In this document: one piece after another, positions 1-4,933 of the stretch
Layout: every line of letters begins with the position of its first letter
How positions within the stretch are numbered: the stretch's first letter is position 1
NCBI GenBank assembly: GCA_028288945.1
Contig: JAQGHH010000040.1
Coordinates: 1-6,182 of the forward strand
Direction of reading: 5' to 3'
DNA from: Phycisphaerales bacterium
Lineage (GTDB): Bacteria > Planctomycetota > Phycisphaerae > Tepidisphaerales > Tepidisphaeraceae
Length of the DNA stretch: 6,182 nucleotides
Notes under the pieces: model-generated
The model's database searches: none
The model's input: only the letters and a program-made list of their open reading frames with translations
Told to the model about the DNA's origin: nothing
Made by a program: the position numbers and the translations under genes

Positions 1-17
1 GGAGGGTGTGCCGGCAT
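1..17 (-). CDS. Possible start of a gene running off the left edge (5 codons visible)
   Basis: On the minus strand an ATG at 17-15 is preceded by AGGGAGGT (29-22), a near-perfect Shine-Dalgarno, with a 4-nt spacer. Only MPAHP can be read before the window ends, so no function can be assigned. The upstream DNA (18-175) has no competing gene, which fits a 5' leader or promoter region. The call rests on the ribosome binding site alone; it could be a chance purine run. Confidence 0.35.
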
Positions 18-96
18 TGTGACCTCCCTCTTGTTTCGGGTGCTCAGATAGCATTCGTGCCCCTTCGACTTCCGTCGCGCCCATGCCGACGGGTTG

Positions 97-147
97 GCTT
101 AGGCGCGGAGCCGGGATTCGTAATGGACGTCGCCCACCGCGCCTAGC
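97..147. repeat. Inverted repeat with 9-bp perfect arms and a 28-bp loop
   Basis: TAGGCGCGG at 100-108 is the exact reverse complement of CCGCGCCTA at 137-145. Two more pairs (97-98 with 146-147) form if T99 is bulged. The loop is 109-136. It lies upstream of the possible minus-strand start at 17 and just outside the IS630-like remnant. It could be an operator, a leader structure or the end of another decayed element. No T-tract follows on either strand, so a classical terminator is unlikely. Confidence 0.55.
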
Positions 148-154
148 ATAAAGG

Positions 155-178
155 TGCAACTAATACGAATCCGAATTA
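155..178 (+). repeat. Left terminal inverted repeat of the IS630-like remnant
   Basis: This 24-bp arm begins TGCAACTAATACG and pairs imperfectly (16/24) with the minus strand of 420-443, which begins TGCGTCTGATACG. It contains the stop codon of the transposase remnant at 176-178, a compact layout common in small insertion sequences. Confidence 0.5.
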
Positions 179-389
179 AGCCGCGCGCTCGATCCACTCC
201 ATGCGGGTGAGCGTCTTGAGCCGCTGGGCGTCCAAGCTGTTCCAGCCCCGCTTAATGGACTCGAACAGCTCGTCGTAGTCCTTGAATACGCGGTTGCTCA
301 GGTAGCCGGACCGCGCGCAGGCGGTCCCGTTGCGTGGCGTCCCTTTCCTTGGCGATCAGCGTTTCCAGATGATCGCGCCAGGGCGCTAC
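176..389 (-). pseudogene. IS630-family transposase, N- and C-terminal fragments joined by an internal deletion
   Basis: The C-terminal piece (304-176) reads YLSNRVFKDYDELFES, then a GWNSLD block, and ends MEWIERAA-stop. It resembles the segment after the final catalytic Glu of IS630 transposases (pattern LSxRxFxxYDxL...W). The N-terminal piece (about 377-303, a different frame) reads RDHLETLIAKERDATQRDRL then RAVRL, resembling the first helices of the same family's DNA-binding domain. The frames meet near 302-306, where the helix-turn-helix remainder and the DDE catalytic core are absent. A TAG at 392-390 cuts the N-terminal frame from any upstream start, so a further frameshift or substitution is likely. 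Family assignment is from memory of the sequence pattern and is firmer for the C-terminal piece. Confidence 0.65.
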
Positions 390-419
390 CTAGCGAGCGC
401 CGAACTTGCGCGCGTGACA

Positions 420-443
420 TTTTCCGGAAGCGTATCAGACGCA
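420..443 (-). repeat. Right terminal inverted repeat of the IS630-like remnant
   Basis: Partner of the arm at 155-178. Read inward on the minus strand it is TGCGTCTGATACG followed by CTTCCGGAAAA. The inner end abuts an ATG (420-418) that could have been the original transposase start, but that frame does not continue into the recognisable N-terminal fragment. Confidence 0.5.
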
Positions 444-454
444 TGTCGCAAAGC

Positions 455-469
455 CCGTCGCTGCGACGG
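455..469 (-). terminator. GC hairpin downstream of the sulfotransferase gene, possible terminator
   Basis: CCGTCG (455-460) and CGACGG (464-469) form a perfect 6-bp stem with a 3-nt loop. It lies about 80 nt past the stop of the minus-strand sulfotransferase gene. On that strand it is followed by GCTTTGC, only a weak T-run. A second hairpin (484-490 with 494-500, one G-T pair) is nearer the stop, also without a T-tract. Termination here is a guess. Confidence 0.3.
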
Positions 470-550
470 AACTAACCGCGGTGGTGGCGAGCCTCGCCGC
501 GACGCGATAACACGGTCGACCAAGCGTGTGTGAATGGGTCCCGTGGCTCG

Positions 551-2194
551 CTATTTGCCATCAGGCACGAGTTCGAGTAATTCCGGGATGTGCTTTTCAT
601 AGTGCTTCCATCGGCCGATGGAAGACGAGTAAATCGGCTTGCGGACCTGTTCGCGGCTGGCGGTGGCCACGTGACGCTTGTTGTCATGGAAGTTCAGGCA
701 GCGTTCGTCCCAAGGCAAGTTGAGGAACTCCATCATCCGGCGGGTCTGGCCTTCCTTGTCCGCGACCACCTCTTCATACCGCACCTCGAGCATCGGCAAA
801 GTCAGGACCTGTTTCCAGTGGTCCATCATCCGCTGGTAATCGCGGTAGTACGCGGCCAGGTCGGCCAAATCGAAGCTGAATTCATTCCCCCCCGCGAAAT
901 AGTTGAAGTAGCAGGAGAGACAGGTGTCGCGCGGGTCGCGCACGCAATGGATCACACGGCAATCAGGCAGCAAGACCTCAGCGAGGCCCAGGCGCATGAA
1001 ATTCGACGGCATCTTGTCGGTAACAAACCTGGCGGTGGAGTTCAAGGAAGTGATCGTCGCAAGGTACTCGGCGGCGAAAGTATTCGCCCCGCTGAGGGAC
1101 AGCAGGTCGAAAGACTGGGGCATCATGACGCCTTGGGAGTGCCCGGCGGCCGAGACAGCGGCCGCGACAAGACCGAGGGAGGCGAGCTCCCCTGCGCCAA
1201 ATACTTCGGGATGGGTGGCGAGGATCTGCTCGACGAGCGACGTACCCGATCGCGGCATCCCGACGATGAGGACCGGCCGGCTATTACCATGGGTGGAACG
1301 GGGCAGCGATCGGAGCCGTTCGGGCGTGAAATAGCGGATGTAATCGGAAAACAATTCGGAATTGGACGCGGCATTGAACGGCCTGCGGGCGAGCGTGTTG
1401 GCTTGCCGGGCATGAGCGAACGCCTCGTCATAGCGGCCCATGCCGTCGAGCAGGGCGGCGGCGTCGAAGTGGAGATAAGGCGTGGAGAATGGTGAGCGGC
1501 CGCGCTGCCGGAGCAACCGCTCGACCATGGCCAGCGCCTGCGTTTCATGGCCGACTTTGGAGGCGAGCCGCGCATATGTCGCCGCCAACTGCTCCGTTGC
1601 GTATCCCGACGCGACCAGCGGTTCCACCAACTGCCAGGCCGCGTGCGTCTGCCCGTCGGCGAGCAGAACGTAGGCGCGGGCTAGAATCGCCCCGGGGTCG
1701 CCCGGCGACAGGGCCAGCGCGGTGGCGCTGTACTCCAGGGCCGCGGGGATGTTCCCCTCCTTCACCGACCACTTTGCCATTGATTCGTGCGCCATGGCCA
1801 GACGGGGGTCCAGCCGAATCGCCTCGGAGAAATTGGGCGCGACTTCCTGCGTCTCGCCCGCCATCCACGCGGCGGTGGCCAGGCGGCAACGATAATGTGC
1901 GTTAGCGGGCTGGAAGCGGACGGCCTGGCGGAAGCGATCCAGGGCCGCCCCGAACTGCGAATCGAGGTACAACATGTCGCCCCGCGCCGCTTCGTCACGC
2001 GCCCGGAGGGCAGGGTCGATCGTGGCAGATTCCATCCCCGCCGTCGCGGGCGACTCTCCCGCCGGCGTCGTCGTCGGCAATCTGCGGGGCGCAATATCGC
2101 CGCCGGGCGCGTCGGTATTGAGACCGCGCACGTGCCCGTGCCCAATCGGGCGATCCCCCGGGACAGGTTCCCCCTGCGGATCATTCGCCATCAT
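551..2194 (-). CDS. TPR-repeat sulfotransferase (PAPS-dependent)
   Basis: The 547-residue protein probably transfers a sulfuryl group from PAPS to an unknown acceptor. Residues 1-55 are a Pro/Gly/Thr-rich, probably disordered leader with no signal peptide. About 64-270 hold degenerate TPRs (for example 69-101, 98-131, 132-165), which usually bind protein partners or peptides. The sulfotransferase domain fills 305-540. The 5'-phosphosulfate loop is PVLIVGMPRSGTSLVEQIL (307-325). GAGE at 333-336 supplies a Glu (E336) where related enzymes have their catalytic base. The 3'-phosphate motif is RVIHCVRDPRDTCLSCYF (413-430), with R419 and S427. The terminal block RKPIYSSSIGRWKHYEKH (518-535) is typical of bacterial TPR-sulfotransferases. 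All key motifs are intact, so it should be active, probably in the cytoplasm. The start is uncertain: the upstream ribosome site is weak, and Met54 (codon at 2035) would remove the disordered leader. It lies about 200 bp downstream of another TPR gene on the same strand. Confidence 0.9.
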   Translation of the reverse strand: MMANDPQGEPVPGDRPIGHGHVRGLNTDAPGGDIAPRRLPTTTPAGESPATAGMESATIDPALRARDEAARGDMLYLDSQFGAALDRFRQAVRFQPANAHYRCRLATAAWMAGETQEVAPNFSEAIRLDPRLAMAHESMAKWSVKEGNIPAALEYSATALALSPGDPGAILARAYVLLADGQTHAAWQLVEPLVASGYATEQLAATYARLASKVGHETQALAMVERLLRQRGRSPFSTPYLHFDAAALLDGMGRYDEAFAHARQANTLARRPFNAASNSELFSDYIRYFTPERLRSLPRSTHGNSRPVLIVGMPRSGTSLVEQILATHPEVFGAGELASLGLVAAAVSAAGHSQGVMMPQSFDLLSLSGANTFAAEYLATITSLNSTARFVTDKMPSNFMRLGLAEVLLPDCRVIHCVRDPRDTCLSCYFNYFAGGNEFSFDLADLAAYYRDYQRMMDHWKQVLTLPMLEVRYEEVVADKEGQTRRMMEFLNLPWDERCLNFHDNKRHVATASREQVRKPIYSSSIGRWKHYEKHIPELLELVPDGK

Positions 2195-2395
2195 CTACCA
2201 CTTTTACTACCTGATATACTTGTGCCAATCGATCGACGAATTGGGACCGCCCCAAAGTGGGATTCACTTCGAGGTTCCCATTACAATGATAGTTGCGCAA
2301 GGAGACCCAATCCGCCGGAGGAGCAGTTGCATCTTCGTCCAGTGCGGACCGGAAGTTTTTTCATGAGCTAGACGTTGGGGCGGGAGACGAGCGGA

Positions 2396-3664
2396 CTATT
2401 GCGGCGTTCGGGCGGGCAGCTCCGCGAGCCCCCGCAAAGCGGGGGCGTGATGGCGGTCGATTGCCAGTGCCGCCTCGTGGCAGGCGCGGGCTTCTTCGCC
2501 GCGACCTTGCAACGCAAGCGTCAGCCCCAACTGCGCCAGCGCTTCGGGATCGTTTGGAGCAAGCGCCAGTGACGCCCGAAAGGCGGCTTCGGCTTGGGGC
2601 AATCTGCCCATTTCTTTCAATATATTTCCCAAGTTCCGCTGGTTCGTCGGTGAGCGGGCATCCAGCCTTGCCGCATGGCCCATGAGCTGAAGCGCAACCT
2701 CCGGCAACCCGACTATTTGGGCGAGGGTACCCATTCGGCTGGACGTTTCGGCATTGTTGGGATTCAAGCTTCGTGCGTGCGCGAGCGTCGCCTTTGCCTC
2801 AATGTACTTGCCGTCCTTTTGGTATTTGTCCGCCAGCGCGAAGTACTCTGCAAGGGTCATGCCCCGGGGCACCGCCTTTTTTTCATGTTCGGCCGCTGAT
2901 CGGACCAGCTCCATTACCCCGCCGTGGCCGTCTTGCGCGAAAGCGCGCGAAAGCACCTTGTAATGGTCGTTAAATTCGTTGCCGGCGGGATCGTACCAAA
3001 CGTTCTTGGCGATATGAGACTTGGCGGCTAAAATCCCCTCTTCCAACTCGCTCCGCGCAGCCTCTTCGTCGGGATTCATCTTGATGGTCGGGAAAGCCAT
3101 TCGCTGCGGCACAAAGAGGATTTGCACATAGGGCTCGCCCTTACGGAAAATGTGCCGCTGCCCCGCATCGGGCGCCTTAAAACTGACAAAGAGCTTCTTC
3201 GCCCACCATTCCGTCTGGACGTGTCCGACGATTGCCACCGGGACCGTCCCGGTGATGTCCGTGAAGAACCGCGTATGCGGCTCCGTTCGCAGGACGTGGC
3301 CCGGCGGGGCCTGCATGTCCACGGACGTCGCAAACACGTAAGAATGGGCGGGTCTCGTAGCAGCGATGCTGAATTCGTCCTGCCCCAACACGCCCCCGGG
3401 CTCCTTACGGTAGTCCCATTCGATCTGAAGATCGCGCCCGTTATTGATGACGTGGCACTCCGTCTCGTATTGGTAGAGCAATTCCAAACCATAAGTCCCA
3501 CCCTCGACGAAAGGCGCGCAGTGCCAGGGCTGAGGCGTAGACCTATTCTGGCGCTTCTGGTCGGGGGAGCCGCCCCATCCCGGCACCTCCACGCGTATGG
3601 GTCGCGGAGGAAAGGCTTTGCCCGCGGTGCGGAATTTGATTTCCAGTCGGTGGTTGTCCCTCAT
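2396..3664 (-). CDS. DUF6065-like domain protein with four C-terminal TPRs
   Basis: I start this 422-residue protein at the ATG at 3664 because AAGGAG lies 8 nt before it. The in-frame ATG at 3709 (15 residues longer) has no ribosome site. Residues about 1-190 form a soluble, beta-rich domain with no signal peptide. Its pattern (WHCAPF near 47, a VINNGRDLQIEWDY strand at 72-85, QAPPGHVLRTEP at 118-129, QTEWW at 150-154, RKGEPYVQILFVPQR at 174-188) resembles DUF6065 proteins as I remember them, a family without known function. A helical linker follows (about 195-265). Four TPRs follow at about 270-303, 305-337, 339-371 and 373-405, each with the usual small/large residue spacing and an NP, ND or similar turn. 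The TPR part probably mediates protein contacts. The next gene downstream also carries TPRs, so a joint role is possible but unproven. I would not assign an enzyme activity. Confidence 0.8.
   Translation of the reverse strand: MRDNHRLEIKFRTAGKAFPPRPIRVEVPGWGGSPDQKRQNRSTPQPWHCAPFVEGGTYGLELLYQYETECHVINNGRDLQIEWDYRKEPGGVLGQDEFSIAATRPAHSYVFATSVDMQAPPGHVLRTEPHTRFFTDITGTVPVAIVGHVQTEWWAKKLFVSFKAPDAGQRHIFRKGEPYVQILFVPQRMAFPTIKMNPDEEAARSELEEGILAAKSHIAKNVWYDPAGNEFNDHYKVLSRAFAQDGHGGVMELVRSAAEHEKKAVPRGMTLAEYFALADKYQKDGKYIEAKATLAHARSLNPNNAETSSRMGTLAQIVGLPEVALQLMGHAARLDARSPTNQRNLGNILKEMGRLPQAEAAFRASLALAPNDPEALAQLGLTLALQGRGEEARACHEAALAIDRHHAPALRGLAELPARTPQ
2428..2446. repeat. Perfect 8-bp GC hairpin inside the 3' end of the TPR gene
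   Basis: GCCCCCGC (2428-2435) and GCGGGGGC (2439-2446) pair perfectly around an AAA loop (TTT on the minus, coding, strand). It sits about 30 nt before the stop codon and encodes an APALRG stretch. No T-tract follows on the coding strand, so a classical intrinsic terminator is not supported. It could still slow 3' exonucleases or polymerase, or be a coding coincidence in GC-rich DNA. Confidence 0.45.
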
Positions 3665-3672
3665 TGGACCCT

Positions 3673-3678
3673 CTCCTT
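3673..3678 (-). promoter_or_regulatory. Strong ribosome binding site that sets the start at 3664
   Basis: On the minus strand AAGGAG, within AAGAAGGAGAGGG, lies 8 nt before the ATG at 3664-3662. The alternative upstream ATG at 3709 is preceded by CAACATTTCC, which has no Shine-Dalgarno character. Confidence 0.75.
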
Positions 3679-3718
3679 CTTCGCCGTGGTCAAATGGCGC
3701 TTGGCCCATGGAAATGTT

Positions 3719-3729
3719 GAATGCGATCC
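3719..3729 (-). promoter_or_regulatory. Shared 11-mer GGATCGCATTC upstream of the TPR gene (copy 1)
   Basis: On the minus strand this 11-mer lies 54 bp before the start codon at 3664. An identical copy on the plus strand (3872-3882) precedes the divergent gene at 3947. The two copies form an inverted repeat with 142 bp between them. Candidate regulator-binding site; function is inferred only from placement. Confidence 0.35.
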
Positions 3730-3871
3730 GAGTAGCGACGCATAGACTTGCAATCCCCCGGTTGCGCCTACACGCTCAATCCGCCGCGCCGCGGTAGTCT
3801 TTTAGAAATGAAAGAACAACCGAAATTGATGTGGAACCCCGAGGGCGCTTCCATCCATCGCAGGCTGGTAT

Positions 3872-3882
3872 GGATCGCATTC
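3872..3882 (+). promoter_or_regulatory. Shared 11-mer GGATCGCATTC upstream of the secreted-protein gene (copy 2)
   Basis: This copy lies 64 bp before the start codon at 3947 and just upstream of a weak -35-like TTGCTG at 3886-3891. It has the same orientation relative to its gene as copy 1, with a distance longer by 10 bp, about one helical turn. Such a position would suit an activator or operator site. Confidence 0.35.
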
Positions 3883-3885
3883 GGC

Positions 3886-3914
3886 TTGCTGCTCACCTCT
3901 CAGATCTCTAGCAT
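3886..3914 (+). promoter_or_regulatory. Weak sigma-70-like promoter candidate for the secreted-protein gene
   Basis: TTGCTG (3886-3891) and TAGCAT (3909-3914) are separated by 17 bp and match the -35 and -10 consensus at 3/6 and 4/6 positions. A start near 3921 would leave a leader of about 25 nt containing the CGGAG ribosome site (3936-3940). The match is poor, and phyla such as this may use other promoter sequences. Confidence 0.2.
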
Positions 3915-3946
3915 AGAGTTACCATCATTTTCCATCGGAGCCATCA

Positions 3947-4693
3947 ATGAAAGTACGCGCGCTTCTACCCGCCCTGTTCCTCATCACCACTATGGCCCTT
4001 GCGGCTGATTTGCCCGTCATCCCTGCCGAGTCGATCGCCAACAAGAAGGAACTCCTGTTCTCCGACGATTTTGAACGTGCCGATCTTGGTAAGGCCTGGG
4101 GACCCGTAGTTCCCACCTATGCCCTGGAGAACGGCGCATTGAAAGGCACCCAGACCCGCGTGAACACACCCGCTGCGGATGGCAAGCCGGCCGTGGTCGG
4201 CCACGCCGCGGTGATCGGCACCGACGTCGCCACCAAGGACAGTGTGGTGGAATTCAAATTCCGCTTCGCGGGTGCTACGGCACTCTCCGCCGAGTTCGAC
4301 GACCGCAAGTTTACCGGCTCCCATTACGGCCACATCTGCCGTGTCGTCGTGACCCAAAAGGACATCACCCTCCGTGACGAGCGTGACGGCTCGATGCGTA
4401 ACGACATCTACGAGATGAGCAAGGACCCCGCCAGGAAAGACGAACGCAACAAGCTCATCAAGGGACGTAGCGCCATCTTCCCGGTGCAGTTGGAAGCGGA
4501 TAAGTGGTACACCCTCGTCCTGGAAACCGTCGGCGACACCATGCGTGCCACGCTCGACGGCAAGCCCGTCGCCTTCCTCAAGTCCTCCGGCATCGCCCAC
4601 CCGACCAAATCCAAGATCGAATTCGGCTGCGCGGGCAAAGACGGCTACTTCGACGACATCAAGATCTGGAACGCCGAAGCCGCCAAGCCGTGA
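3947..4693 (+). CDS. Secreted DUF1080/LamG-like jelly-roll protein
   Basis: The 248-residue product has a clear Sec signal peptide: MKVR, a hydrophobic run at about 5-18, and an ALA-AD cleavage site after residue 19 or 20. The mature part matches the DUF1080 / concanavalin-like beta-sandwich pattern: LLFSDDFERADLGKAW (37-51), ENGALKG (61-67), a VVEFKFRF strand (100-107), EADKWYTLVLETVGDTMRAT (183-202), a DGKPVAFLKS hairpin (204-213) and a C-terminal YFDDIKIWN strand (234-242). Some DUF1080 proteins act on carbohydrates, for example as 3-keto-disaccharide hydrolases. This one is short, has no second domain, and shows no catalytic residue I can point to, so a carbohydrate-binding or structural role is equally possible. 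The start has a CGGAG ribosome site 6 nt upstream. It is probably transcribed alone: the neighbour to the left is divergent and the next gene is 240 bp away. Close look-alikes seem widespread in planctomycetes and verrucomicrobia (from memory). Confidence 0.85.
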   Translation: MKVRALLPALFLITTMALAADLPVIPAESIANKKELLFSDDFERADLGKAWGPVVPTYALENGALKGTQTRVNTPAADGKPAVVGHAAVIGTDVATKDSVVEFKFRFAGATALSAEFDDRKFTGSHYGHICRVVVTQKDITLRDERDGSMRNDIYEMSKDPARKDERNKLIKGRSAIFPVQLEADKWYTLVLETVGDTMRATLDGKPVAFLKSSGIAHPTKSKIEFGCAGKDGYFDDIKIWNAEAAKP

Positions 4694-4825
4694 TCACGTC
4701 GCGGAAATTGTCGGCCGCGCCAGCCGGGCTACGCCGAGGGGTATGCGCGCGAACTAATGTATCGGGGGGTACAGAGAAGGACTTAGGCGAAAGCGTGGAC
4801 CGGCCTGATGGATTTTCGGGGTGGA

Positions 4826-4838
4826 CGGGCGACGCCCG
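4826..4838 (+). other. Short GC hairpin in the gap between the secreted protein and the cytochrome
   Basis: CGGGC (4826-4830), GAC loop, GCCCG (4834-4838): a 5-bp stem 132 nt after the preceding stop codon, with no T-run behind it. The rest of the 240-bp gap (4694-4933) shows no gene or clear promoter apart from the ribosome site of the next gene. Confidence 0.2.
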
Positions 4839-4918
4839 GTTGGGGTAACTCATCCTAGATATTGATCGGCGCTGGCGGCGTCGGTGGTGGGGGGCTTATC
4901 GAGTCGTTCACTTCTGTT

Positions 4919-4926
4919 GAGGGAGG
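4919..4926 (+). promoter_or_regulatory. Ribosome binding site of the cytochrome gene
   Basis: GAGGGAGG ends 7 nt before the ATG at 4934. It supports this start over the in-frame Met4 codon at 4943 and the later in-frame ATG at residue 20, which would lose the positively charged end of the signal peptide. Confidence 0.65.
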
Positions 4927-4933
4927 CCCGTCT

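Larger units (their letters stand above)
155..443 (-). mobile_element. Internally deleted IS630-like element (MITE-like remnant, about 289 bp)
   Basis: Two pieces of an IS630/Tc1-type transposase on the minus strand lie between imperfect terminal inverted repeats. The left arm is 155-178 and the right arm is 443-420 read on the minus strand. The arms match at 16 of 24 positions, sharing TGC, ATACG and TCCG blocks. The transposase stop codon falls inside the left arm. An intact member of the family is about 1 kb, so roughly 700 bp, including the whole DDE catalytic region, is missing. No TA target duplication is clear at the ends, so the outer limits are approximate. The element cannot move by itself but could be a substrate for a related transposase in trans. 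Confidence 0.55.

Noticed and set aside
590..1495. Long plus-strand frame of 301 codons antisense to the sulfotransferase
   Set aside because: It lies wholly opposite the intact sulfotransferase domain with its PAPS motifs. Its translation has no domain logic, and such shadows are common in GC-rich DNA.
2210..2227. Sigma-54-like sequence on the minus strand (TGGCACAAGTATATCA) upstream of the sulfotransferase gene
   Set aside because: The -24 half (TGGCAC) is perfect, but the -12 half has TC instead of the needed GC. Transcription would also start only a few bases before the start codon at 2194, leaving no room for a ribosome site.
2279..2362. 27-codon minus-strand reading frame (starts MKKLPVRTG) between the two TPR genes
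   Set aside because: It has no ribosome site, no recognisable protein pattern and is very short.
3808..4008. Plus-strand frame starting MKEQPKLMWNPEG with a short hydrophobic stretch, overlapping the secreted-protein gene
   Set aside because: It has no Shine-Dalgarno and runs out of frame through the well-supported signal peptide region. Its hydrophobic stretch is short, and its second half is plainly a shadow of the real gene.
4689..4698. 10-bp palindrome CGTGATCACG over the stop codon of the secreted-protein gene
   Set aside because: Too short to be distinguished from chance, partly coding, and with no second copy seen nearby.
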